Origin: Helochares maculicollis
Taxonomy: Eukaryota > Arthropoda > Insecta > Coleoptera > Hydrophilidae
DNA length: 58,497 bases
NCBI GenBank assembly: GCA_033557835.1
Contig: JAWQRO010000100.1
Coordinates: 1 to 58,497, forward strand
Reading direction: 5' to 3'
Below, piece by piece: positions 48,001 through 58,497 of this stretch (position 1 is the stretch's first letter; the number at the start of each line of letters is the position of its first letter). The position numbers and the translations under genes were made by a program. Under the pieces are notes generated by a model. That model searched no databases, had not been told where the DNA came from, and saw only the letters and a program-made list of their open reading frames with translations.

Positions 48001-51000
48001 GTTTACAATGATAGCAAAAAAGATATTTGCTTGGGCAAACATTAACAGAATTTTATTGATTTCTTTAGATGTCATATTTCTCGATCACTTCGTACATACT
48101 GAAACTTAAAAGACTTACCTTAATCTTTCCTGGTACGCAGCTTCCTTTTCTCTGGCTCTTCTTTCAGCTTTTTTCTTTTCCTTGGCTTCCTCCTCCATTT
48201 CACGTTCACGCAATAAGTCTTTTGTACTTTTTCCCTTTTCATCCCTTTCTCTGTCTCTATCCCGATCTCTATCACGTTCCCTCTCACGTTCTCTCTCCCT
48301 CTCACGTTCCCTTTCCCTCTCACGAACTTCCCTTTCTCTTTCCCGCTCCCTCTCTCTTTCCCGCTCACGTTCCCTCTCCCTTTCACGTTCACGTTCCCTC
48401 TCACGTTCTCTTTCCCTACTTCTATCTCTAGTCCTGCAAACAAAATATTCGTAAGATAAAATTCAAGACAATAGAAATGAAGCACGATCAATAAAAACAA
48501 ATTAATAACTCCCAGCCTCTTACTAAATGAATAACTATGATATGTATCAGTATTAAAATAAGCTCATTTACAATATGTCGAACTAAAAATATATTTGGGC
48601 ATTAAACTACTAAGATAATTTTAATTCTAATCACATTTTTTAAAATAATGCAAAGAAATAGATTTTCAAATTACCTTGATCGCGAACGTTTTCGTTTCTT
48701 CTCTTCTTTTTCACGTCTTCTAGGGCTAGGGGAGTGACTCGTCGACCGATCGCGCTTATCTTTTTCTTTATCTTTCCACTTGCTAGTTTCACGCTCTTCC
48801 TCTTGTTTCTAGAAGGAAGCAGAGATCGAAATTAAAATGCGATCACCAGGGTACCAAGTAGTATGATTAATATATTAAAATCTCATACCAATCTTTAATC
48901 TGGTCCGACATACATTTCAACCGATATCCTAATCAATCTGTTGATAAAATAGATAAAAACATTTCGTCAAAAATACTGAATTTGCAAAAAGTAGCACAAA
49001 AGAAAAATACAGGTAGTAGGTACACGGTCAGATTTTCTCAATAATGGAATGGTTGTTGAAACCTTCCATTCTTAAAGAAGTGTCGTCTCTCTGTATTTCT
49101 ATCTAATTTTTGATGAATTTTATACTTCCAACTGAAATCTAATAAATTTTTATGCGACATTTATGGACAATTAATTCGATTTTAAATTTAATTCCTACTA
49201 CAAACTGAAGGTTTAAAGCAAATGTTTCATTTTTCAATTTAAAATTTGATTTTCACTTTTAAACTGGACTTTCAATTTAAAGTTGGATTTTCTACTTAAA
49301 CTTAGATTTTCAATGCAAATGTTTGATATTTTTCAAACATTTGCCTTCTAATGCAAACATTTGATGAAATATACAAATGTTCGATTATTTTATTACAAGT
49401 ATTTAATGTTTTAGTGTTACAGTATTTTTAGAATGCTTTCCTTAAAAAAAAACAATTATGGTTAACTTATGGTGTGAAACATACAGTTAATGCTGGTATT
49501 CGGTTACTTATAGATCATTTCCGTGCAAATGGTCTCTGTACAATTTCCACTTAACAATTGTAAATTGAATAAATGACATACAAAGTATGTTAATGGAAAA
49601 AAAATACTTTAAGCATTGAATTTAATTTACTTAACCCTTCGGATGGCAAGCACTACATTATTATTTTGATAATAATAAGTTTCGTCTTCCTAAAATTCTA
49701 TAAGAGTCTGACGATTCATTGCTTGCAGATAGTTGATTACATTTCCAAACTTAGATAATACCAATAATTTTATCCAAAATATGATAACAAAATGAAATAT
49801 TGTACAGAGTTTACACTTGATATACAGTGAATGTCTATAAAATTTCAGCATTCAACTTACGAACAGTTGCAAAAAAATATGAAAAACTTCCATTACATGT
49901 GGCTAATCTAAGCTAATACAAGCATTTTGACGGCCATTTTAACAGCGTCGAAAGTGTTAAATAAATTCTTGTGGCCAAATTCACTAATTTAACAATGAAA
50001 AATGGGCATTCCAAATTAATGATCTATAAATAACAGTACCAAGAAAACATAAAAACGAAATTAAAAATAAAAACAAATGAATAAGATTCAAAAAATATTT
50101 ATATATATAGATTATATCATACATGTACTCTAGTTAACTTACTCTTGAGTTGAAATCGGAGCAGTTTCCAAGAGATGGCCGACAAATTCCCTGCCTTCAA
50201 TCTTCGACAGTTACCGTCGATATTATTGTATTATTATTATCAATTTTTTTGTGCACCACGGACTATAACTTACAAATACAGTCCGGGGTGAAGTTATGTA
50301 AATATTAAAAAGAAAACAATAAAAAATCTAATAGTAATGCTGCTCTAAACGGTACTTCAAAAGAGCACGCCGAAATAACTTAAATTTTTTAACACAATTA
50401 CTACATTTACTTTAGAGCAAAATTAAAAACCAATAACAAACGAAATGAGAAATTTAAGTTATTCCAACGAATTTACAATTAAATTTTAATATCTTCAAGT
50501 CACACTTGCATTTACTGGTGTTAAAATTAATTTTAAATAAAATCAGCCATATAATAATTTTTAATACAGACTTTAGAGTTTATTTTTTTAAACGAACGGA
50601 ATGGGTAATTGCATTAGAGAAATAAATAAAAAAATTCGGATTGAAGCAGTAAGTTTTGTTAATTAATATTATTAATTGAAATAATAAAATTAACACTGCT
50701 CATTTTAAAAAACTAACATGTAAAGAAAACAAGCAAGAAAGACTAAAACAAACAAAAAATGCACATTACAAATTAAGTATAGAATTTGAAAATTTGAAAA
50801 AGTATGAAAAATTGAGGTCTTCAAAAAGGGCCAACTGTCCAAATCAACTACAATCTTCGAATACCCAAATTAACCAATATAATGAGACAAATATATCAAT
50901 ATCACCATGCAAATGTGAAGTGAACCAACAGTAAAAAATAAAGTAATATAGACACAAGGTGTTTACAGATTGATGTCACATTACTCACCAGCGGCGCCCA

Positions 51001-54000
51001 CGGGCCGAGCAAAAGGAGGAACTGCGCCGCATCCATATCCCTGTTTGGTTTCAATTACCATATGAGCGCAACCTGAATTCTACTAAGACCTAACCTAACC
51101 TAACCACAAAACAATGTACCCTGATATGTGTGTATGTTTGTGAAATAATTTACAAAAGGACTAAACAGAAAAAACAAAAACAAAAAAGGGCCCTTTACGA
51201 GTTAAGTTTTTCTAAAAAATCAAGTCCTATGGTTAAAATGAAACAAATGGTAGATAAAAAATAGTAGCTAAATCATTAATAAGACTAATTACGTAATGTT
51301 GGTTAAAATTTTATTTATCTGGGGCCTAACAAATCCTAACGTCTGTTTTTCCCCCCTCAAAATATTTTCTGTTACTCACCTTCATTATTTCTCTGAACTT
51401 GCCGATTTCTCTTGTTATTATGTCCCTTTTTTCTTCCTCTACATCAGCTTCCGCCAGGATTTTGTTTGTTTTTTCCATTTCTTCTTCTGTGAAGTGCAAG
51501 AAATACATGAAATACATTGTGCTCAACATTTTAGACTAATTTTTTTCAAATGAATTGTTTTACTTGACTAGTACTTAATTGACATATTAAATGTTCCACT
51601 CACCTTCTTTTTTCAGCTCAAAGTTGTTCATCTCCTCCTCATACTCTTTTAAAATTTGCTTAATTCTTTCCATGGCAACTGCATCTAACGCTTGAGTCTC
51701 CTCATCAAGCGGCTCTTCTTCTTCAGGTTCATCTTGTAGAGGTGAAGAGCCTTTCTCTTTCTTACGCCGTTCAGCTGTTGATATAAATGAGCTGTTTTAA
51801 AAGGACCAGACTCAATTTGAAGAAAGTGATGTTACTTACCTTTGTACTCATCAAGTACAGTTTTAGTTTTAGCGTCTACCTTGGCTACAAGACGTTTCTC
51901 ACCTACCATCAAATCATGCAAAAGTCTTACTGCTCGTAAGCCGGCATCCGGTCCTGCCAACTCACAAAACCCAAATGCTTTAACTTTTTTCCAACTAATC
52001 ACTGGTCCACATGCACTCAATATTTGACGGATCATTGGATCTGGTGCCCTTTCCGTGATGTTACCTGGATTAGAACAAAAAAAATGTACTTTGAATGAGG
52101 AGAATGTAGAGAAAATGTTTGATATTTTATACATATATAGTAAAAATATACATACATATTTAAAATTAATAGAAAAATATAGTAGGTGCTTACCAACAAA
52201 GACAGTGACTGGAGGACCTTCAACTTTCTTCAGTTGTTCTCTATTGGGGTTGAGTTTTGGGAAGGCTCGGATCTGAGGCGCCGCTGTTACCTGAATAGGT
52301 ACCATCTGTCAAAACGTAAAAACAACCACTAAAATAACAAACGTGCAACAGCAACCCGAGCCTAGAATCTAGTGAGGACCTTCTCTTCCTTTTCTCTGAC
52401 TATTTCAACAGTAAATAAAATAGGTAAAAGCAAAACTAACCACCAACAAGTCTTTTGTAGTTTGGAAATTAAGTGGAACAATCCACAAAAGAACAGATCA
52501 CGAAAAACTTGTCATGCAATTTTTGAAATAAAGAAAAGGCTTAGAAAAGCAATGCCAATTATTTTGTTTAAATTGTGTAGTGAATCAATTTAGTAGTTAA
52601 TATTTCCAAATTAGCATGAAACTATTTGAATAAGTAAAGTTTGACTTGTTAAGTTGTTTTATTCTATGTCAAGCCGACAAGTCACAAGTATAAAGTAAGT
52701 AAGCCCATAAGCACGCAACATTCACGTAGGGCACAGTATATGCCTAATAGGCCAAGAGTTAAATATGAAAAGTCCCAAGCTTAAGATCACTAACTGAACT
52801 AGCATTGAGAAACAGGTAGACTAAACCAACAACTCATAAAGTGTTTAGGAAAAGAGCCAGAAAAGCTAGAAGACACGACCAAGGCTCAAGTCAGAATTAC
52901 CTGTTTTGCTTTAAATGTACATCCCAGAGTAGACATCCATTACATAGATGATTGGTTAAGCTATTTACATTATTCACTATTGAGTTTGTTTTCTAATTAC
53001 TTGTTTTCAAAATATCAACAACATATAAGGCGAAAGTTAGAGTAATAGTAATTTATAAACTTATAGTTAAAAATGTAATAATCATAACGGTTTTCCTATT
53101 TACTCTAATATCAGAATACCATTAAATGAAATATCTTTAAGCCAGCTAATAATAACTTTTATATATATGTTCATCAATATTTATTTTGCAGTAATTCAAG
53201 GGCTTAGGATTTTACGAGTAATTGTAATTTTTGTATATCTCCAAAAATAGCAAAGTTTGTGCAACTTTTCAATAAAATATGGTATTTCCTGATAATGTTA
53301 GTTATCAACATGAGAGATAATCAAATATTTTTTTACTAATTGATATTTGCTTATCAGTAAATTGAGATACAACTGCTCCTTTGAGCATTTGATTTACCAA
53401 AAATTTAAATTTGTTAACCGTTTGCATTTTGAATAAAGTGAAGATGAAATGTAGATAACGCATACACTCCTTTGACTTTAGATAATTTACCTCGAATGTA
53501 TAGTCAAAATGAAATGTAATCCCAGCTAAGAAAGTTTGCAAAATTTACTTTCAATGAATTATGTCTCAGTTATAATTAAGTTTGTAAGTTATTCCAGCCA
53601 AGTAATTTGCAATTGTAATTTTTGAAGCATATCGGTTCTCATAATTGTCTATATTTAAATTTTGGTGTGTTAAATTTCCAAACATAAATTAGAAAATAAT
53701 TTCTGTGGTATCAAATGTAAATAGCTTAAACTTTCAGTACACATCTATTTAGCGAATGTTTCAATTAGGAAGAATAATCAAAGCAAAACATGTAACCTCA
53801 GCTTAGCATTCAAAATTGTCTTCCGACTTTTTCTTACGTTTCGCCCTCTGTAAAACCTCAAATCATCGTTTGGCAAACTTTAACTATAACTTGTTTTGCC
53901 TCCTTGCCGATTATGCTCTTTAACTGTCTCCTTGTTATTTAGTTCTTCATTGTGCATACGTAGTTCGAGATGTATTTTTAATTAACTGTTGAATCCTAAC

Positions 54001-54542
54001 TCCTAAATATACATATTAGCCGAGACATTTTCAGCCAATGTCTCGCTAGCTATTTGAAACTACTTTTGGATTAGTTTTATAATCAGGTATAAGTCTCATA
54101 CCTTTGAACTATGATATTGCATTCAAAAATATTGAGTGCCTGCTCTCCAGATTTATTAGCTTTTTGTATAATAAATAACTTTATTTTTATGAACATGTGC
54201 TTTTGTTGATCACAAACGGGTTAAGTGATGTTTCTGATTAACAACACTACAAATTTGAGATACACAAAAATATTTAATAATGATAAAATGTATATGAAAA
54301 GTATTTGGCATTACTTTTGCAAAAAGAAGAAAATTAAATAGTAGCAAACTCGACCAAACTTACTCATAAACCACCTAGTTGGGTATAAGTATACCCCATA
54401 GGAAGCGTTAGTAGTTACTTACGTGCTGAAGAGGCATCACGGGGGCCATCAAAGGCGGTGGAGGCCCCGTCATGGGCATGTAAGCCATCCCTGTGGGCAT
54501 CGGGAGCCCCTGGACAATTGGAGGCCGGCCCGGATAAGACAT
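45016..54542 (-). CDS. RBM25: RNA-binding protein 25 homologue (RBM25), 831 residues, 12 coding exons
   Basis: All exons join in frame: 54542-54423, 52305-52194, 52064-51840, 51774-51604, 51486-51380, 48808-48675, 48433-48119, 47772-47617, 47513-47363, 46560-46376, 45940-45214 and 45108-45016 (2496 bases with stop). The product has a Pro/Met-rich N-terminus (MSYPGRPPIVQGLPMP). An RRM lies at about residues 73-145, with RNP2 VFVGNI at 75-80 and RNP1 KAFGFCEL at 106-113. Then come an acidic linker, a long RE/RD-rich region at about 260-560 with RS dipeptides at its start, an acidic Ser-rich stretch, and a C-terminal PWI domain at about 725-831 containing RPWINKKI. Length and order match human RBM25 (843 residues), a U1-associated nuclear-speckle splicing regulator that influences 5' splice-site choice. 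The blocks RAWETRERRKAKEYEKERE and DDERDDIKYYK are family hallmarks. It is transcribed divergently from the zinc-finger gene. Confidence 0.95.
50989..51040 (-). other. GC-rich 52-base cryptic exon in an RBM25 intron (candidate poison exon)
   Basis: In the intron between RBM25 exons 5 and 6 a 52-base block is 67% G+C in an intron that is otherwise strongly AT-rich. It is bounded by an acceptor (AAACCAAACAG) and a strong donor (CTG|GTGAGTAA). Exon 5 ends in phase 0, so inclusion reads GYGCGAVPPFARPVGAA, shifts the frame (52 is not a multiple of 3), and meets TGA 21-23 bases into exon 6. Including it would therefore make a transcript subject to nonsense-mediated decay. Skipping it gives the intact protein. 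It could instead be a conserved noncoding element. No transcript evidence is available to me. Confidence 0.45.
51091..51107 (-). repeat. Short TTAGG telomere-type tract
   Basis: The plus strand carries CCTAACCTAACCTAACC, i.e. just over three units of the insect telomere repeat TTAGG on the minus strand, about 50 bases upstream of the cryptic exon in RBM25. It is too short to mark a telomere; it may be a scar of double-strand-break repair or a chance low-complexity tract. Confidence 0.5.
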
Positions 54543-55378
54543 ATCGGTTACAAAATTATGTAAACCTTTGATCACACACGAATTACCATTGAACCCTTGC
54601 AGTTAAAAGGACAAGAACGTAGAAGGCGGTGGGATAGTGAGTGTGAATTTTTTCAAAGAGGTTCCACCAGCTTTCCTACCCAACCTTCCTGACAGATCAC
54701 AGATCAATACTAACTTGAAACAAGGTCTTCACTTCAATTTGTGTGGGCAATAAATAAATAAAACTAATTACACTTATGTACACTTTAAACTAATACCAAG
54801 TTTTACTAATATAAGTTACTACTTTGATTAATAATAAAAGTTATTGTAAACGCCTCATTTAATGTCATACGCTAGGACAAGTTACTGATTTTGGTACCAA
54901 CGTAACGGAACTGAAATTCCTTGAGAGTGCTTGACCAATGCAAATTTTAGCAAAACGAAAAAAACAGTAGAAAACAATATATTTTGATTTTGTATCAAAA
55001 TCTAATCGCAAATAAATTGTTTAATTCCAACATATTATACAAATATTCAAATGCTTAAAACTGATATTCTAAGCATTTCAAAATCATGTTAAAAAATGTC
55101 CTATAGGCACATGTAAACTACTCTATTGTGTAATCGTAAATCCAAATGGCTTATTTAAAAAAAATAGACTTTTCGTACGTAAAAAGTAGGTGTTTATCCG
55201 AAATTCCGAATTGCATGCAGAAAAAGGAAGTTCCAATGTTAGGGATTTTTGTATTTCGCCAAAATAGCAGTAACGTGGATTTCCTTGAATCGCCATTTAT
55301 TGGTGTTGTCTGAGGTTTACAAAATTAAAGGAAAATACAGCAAAAGAAACGCAAACTGAATTGAAAACGTGTACCGAA
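54543..55378. promoter_or_regulatory. Shared divergent promoter region between RBM25 and the zinc-finger gene
   Basis: The two start codons face away from each other with 836 bases between. The interval has no TATA box at a sensible distance from either start, as expected for housekeeping-type genes. Both genes look nuclear and gene-regulatory, so coordinated broad expression is plausible. No specific binding site is assigned. Confidence 0.5.
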
Positions 55379-56874
55379 ATGAACGATAATCGGAAACGAA
55401 AAAGGTAAGTCCAGTAATATTTTATTAAGGAAATTGTAAGCCATTTTCTCGAACAGTTGTAGAAATTATCTCGTCCGCAGTTTCTTGTTACTATTGTTTG
55501 AGACCAAAACATAACAGGTTTATTTTTATTTCGATCCAAGGACCATTTCTAAGCCAATTTCGACATTCGTCCATCATCTCTTTATTCTGTTTGACAATTT
55601 CGCGTTATTTTTAGCCACCACGATCGACCCGCGCCGCGTCTAATAGCCTAATTAAAGTTTTTTCCTGTGCCTGCTAAGATAGTCGGAATAAGGTAGATTG
55701 CAATACTTCTGTACTTCTATAGCTAATCCCGAAAACATCTTCTTGACAGCTCTTTGAATGAAAGTCCTTGCAAAAAATGCAAAATAAATTATGAACAGAG
55801 GGCGCGAACTCATATCATGACATCTATATATAACAATAAATTCAATTTTCGATTAAATAACTGACTTTCTTTATTTACTTATATGAATATCATCTTAAAC
55901 TCATTTATTTGTTATTGTAATGTGACACCTCATCACTGCTTGGTTTTATTAATTGTTATTAATGCCTTTTATTCATTGTCTGGTATTCTGTTGACATTTC
56001 GGTGTTTTTCCTGTTGTGTCTATTTATATGTAAATTTACACAATAATAGATGACATTCCAGAACACAGCAAATAAAAATGAATGTGTGCCTCAAATAAGG
56101 CAGACCTTGCAAAAATTAGGCATATAACTTAATTTTTTATTAGCAATTAAATCGGAGGTTGCCACTATTAAAATAGGTATGGCCTATAATTAGAATAACA
56201 TAGATAACATAAGGTACTGAAATTTTGTAACAATAGTCAAAATGATTTAATAAAAACAGATAATTTTTTGTTTTAGCACAAATAAAATTTAGAGATATGC
56301 GTTTAAGTTGTATCTACAAACTATTTTTAAAGTTTATTCAAACGATTAAATTATGTTTTAAAACTAATTTTTTGTTCTTTTATAAGCATATATTGTAAAC
56401 TAGCAATTGCTTCACTTGCGTGAATTATAGATTTTACAGGAATGTATCTTCAAAATACTAATTTTTTTAATTGCGAATTGATGACCTGCGATCGCATTAT
56501 ACAGAAGTTCTTATTTCTTAGTGAGACCCTTATCATATTTACAATCTTACTCTGAGTACAAATTATTCACATGGATGGTGCATGTTAAAATAAAATAACC
56601 AATTTGAGAAAATGTTGAAGACTCTATATACTAGTCATAATAATGCTTCCCAAATGTTGCTATTTAGGTGGTTTTCAGACACAATGTTGAATATGTCCTG
56701 GTAATATGCTATAAGGACAATTTACATATTTAAACCCATCACTTCCAAATACGTTTGGATAAATTATTACAAATAGTAGGCTGCTGCATTGAACATTTAA
56801 CTGTGGTGGTTTTCCCTTCCTTGCATCAATGATATTTGTAATATCTATATATTTATAATTTATTCGTTTTTTTT

Positions 56875-56931
<57 letters not shown>

Positions 56932-58221
56932 TTAAAAGCAATGTCTTTTTAATAGAAAATACAATTTTTAAACCATCTATTCAACTGCTTAAGTTGCTTC
57001 AGCAATCCTTTATTCTGTAGCCAGTTCAACTTTTGGTACTAGAATTACTGAAATAACCATATTAATGCAATTTGCATTTTACAGCTGATATTATAGTCGC
57101 ATTCGCAGTATAATTAAAAAATTAGTTTAGCCATGGGAAAGTAATATATGTAGTATTATATACTGGTTACATTTACTATAAAAAATAAATCGTATAAATA
57201 TTTCTCATATTTCAGAGATGATGAACAAGAAATGTACTATCAACCTCAACCCCAACAAAATGTACAAATCGTGTCAAATGCAAATGGAGCAATTGACGTA
57301 AACCAACCATTGATATTCAACCAACTTCCCGTCATCCAAAATCAGCAATTGGTTTATCAAATTCCTCAGGTCCAAGGCGCTGCTCCTGGAGGCAACCCCC
57401 CAGAGAATACTTACTATGTATTTATTCCTGTTGCTGAAACTGCTGAAGGACAATCGAAAGATGAGACTGAAATTAAGACTGGACAATATGTTACATACAG
57501 GACTTTAGGCAATGAACCCAAGACTACGACGAACAGTGTTATTACAATAGACGGCATCAAACAAGCTAAAGAATACGAAAGTCATCAGTCGAAATTAGAG
57601 CCACAAACTCATCATCACCAACCGAGGGCCCAGGAAGTTTACATCGTGGACCGGCAGACGTATCAACAACCACAGCCTCAACTCGAGCAAATGCCCCCAT
57701 CTTGTCAAGTGACTCAATCATCACAAAGCTCTGTGATCAACGCCCAATCCCAAGCAAATGCCAAATGGAAGGCACAACAAAACCATCTATACCGATGTGA
57801 ACACGCAGGATGCAATGAGAAATTTTCTTCCCTCCATGAAAAAAAGCTGCACTTAGAAAACCATCTGTTCCCTGAGAGCGAAAGCTTCAAGTGCGGTCTA
57901 TGCAATATGGTGTTTAAAAAGGCTATCGAACGGAACAGACACATAGAAACCCACAGTGTTGCAGCAACACACAAATGTAAACATTGTCAGCTTTCATTTC
58001 CTTATTACACATCACTCGTAGCTCATGTAGAGGAAGCTTTCCCACTCGAACAATTCCAATGCTTCTTCTGTGAACGAGGTTTTGATGAATCTGTTACGTT
58101 CCTGCGCCACAATAGCTGGAGCATGAAAACATGCAAATGTGGTGCTAAAATTTGCGGTGATATGGTGTACCAAAAACATTTGAATCAATGCAGTGAAGGG
58201 AGTGGTGCTAAAGGCAAATAA
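55379..58221 (+). CDS. C2H2 zinc-finger protein (343 residues, two coding exons)
   Basis: Exon 1 (55379-55404) gives MNDNRKRK plus two bases, donor AG|GTAAGT. Exon 2 (57216-58221) follows acceptor ATATTTCAG, and the join reads MNDNRKRKRDDEQEMYY. The true start is therefore 14 codons upstream of the first ATG in exon 2 and adds a basic, nuclear-localisation-like KRKR block. The first 190 residues are Gln/Pro-rich, a typical flexible activation-type region. Zinc fingers follow at about residues 203 (C-x4-C-x12-H-x3-H) and 234 (C-x2-C-x12-H-x3-H). Two degenerate fingers at about 262 and 290 lack the final histidine, and a Cys-rich tail (CKCGAKICG) follows. It is probably a DNA-binding or protein-binding nuclear factor. 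No orthologue is recognised. A polyadenylation signal AATAAA lies near 58295. Confidence 0.85.
56878..56929. repeat. (AT)n microsatellite in the zinc-finger gene intron
   Basis: An unbroken AT run of about 26 units, inside the intron between the two coding exons. Confidence 0.95.
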
Positions 58222-58391
58222 ATTTATTTTTTTAAAATAATAGGTTATTTTTTATTAAAAGCAACTTTAAATATTGTATTACTAGGACTAACTGAATAAA
58301 GTACCATTGATTGCTTATTACTTGGAAGTTTTATTTTATTTCCTTCTGTGTTGGCCAAATTACAGAATCAAAGAGAAAAAATTCTTCTGTA

Positions 58392-58400
<9 letters not shown>

Positions 58401-58434
<34 letters not shown>
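58401..58434. repeat. (AT)n microsatellite
   Basis: A pure AT run of 17 units directly before the tRNA-like block at the window edge. Confidence 0.9.
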
Positions 58435-58436
<2 letters not shown>

Positions 58437-58442
58437 ATCATA

Positions 58443-58497
58443 CCGAGCTGGGTAGTGTAGTAGTCATGATCCCTGCCTTCCACGCAGTCAACCCGGG
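58443..58497 (+). repeat. tRNA-Gly-like SINE head, cut by the window edge
   Basis: The block GAGCTGGGTAGTGTAGTAGT resembles a tRNA acceptor/D-arm with A-box. It is followed by an anticodon arm CTGCCTTCCACGCAG (stem closed by CTGC/GCAG, loop carrying TCC, glycine) and the beginning of a T-arm (ACCCGGG). The sequence ends before the T-loop. The preceding AT microsatellite and the absence of a clear acceptor stem suggest a SINE head, but a real tRNA-Gly gene cannot be excluded. Confidence 0.45.

Noticed and set aside
48069..48454. Plus-strand Ser/Leu/Arg-rich frames (SLSLSRSLS repeats)
   Set aside because: They are the complementary reading of the RE/RD repeat exon of RBM25.
50980..51050. CTCF-type insulator site in the GC-rich block
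   Set aside because: CACCAGCGGCGCCC resembles the motif only loosely with several mismatches; the paired splice signals are the better explanation.

Overview
The window reads as nuclear DNA of an insect. It is AT-rich (roughly 70% by eye) and has GT-AG introns, many of only 40-70 bases. It carries mariner transposons, tRNA-derived SINE heads, a decayed LINE, a short TTAGG-type tract, and a full RBM25 splicing-factor gene. A beetle or other holometabolous insect seems plausible, but nothing here proves the order. There is no bacterial or phage content, no rRNA and no CRISPR.

Left part (1-28.6 kb). On the minus strand a large gene of unrecognised function ('gene X') runs from three alternative first exons (start codons at 28562, 28003 and 27559) through shared exons at 8051-7913, 4483-4313 and 3922-3893. 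All three first exons end in the same phase and fit the shared exons. Its first intron is about 19-20 kb and contains other genes. On the plus strand it holds a cluster of five two-exon genes for very small secreted cysteine-rich peptides (15.1-21.7 kb): four intact, one broken by a frameshift. On the minus strand it holds a TIL-type protease-inhibitor-like gene (24.5-24.85 kb). The intron also contains two dead mariner copies, a decayed LTR-element gag, a LINE scrap and a SINE head. Left of gene X is a minus-strand gene for a tandem CAP (GAPR-1-like) protein whose last exon lies outside the window.

Middle part (28.6-45 kb). This is mostly repeat-rich, gene-poor DNA. It holds a second tandem CAP gene (36-38 kb, minus strand, four CAP domains and a coiled-coil linker), a dispersed repeat whose sister copy lies inverted inside gene X, a decayed LINE (42.1-44.6 kb), and several orphan exon-like or signal-peptide-like pieces that I cannot assemble.

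Right part (45-58.5 kb). The gene for RBM25 (RRM, RE/RD-rich region, PWI domain) lies on the minus strand in 12 coding exons; I joined all of them in frame to give 831 residues. A GC-rich 52-base cryptic exon in one of its introns would act as a poison exon. Divergently from RBM25, sharing an 836-bp promoter region, runs a two-exon C2H2 zinc-finger gene. A truncated tRNA-Gly-like SINE head sits at the right edge.

The strongest candidate for something undescribed is the small cysteine-rich peptide family nested in the gene X intron. It has a conserved exon layout and the cysteine pattern CC-x(n)-C[YF][VM]-x(n)-YCC-x5-C, with birth-and-death signs. It lies beside a TIL inhibitor and between two tandem CAP genes, which suggests a defence or secretion related neighbourhood; that last step is inference.
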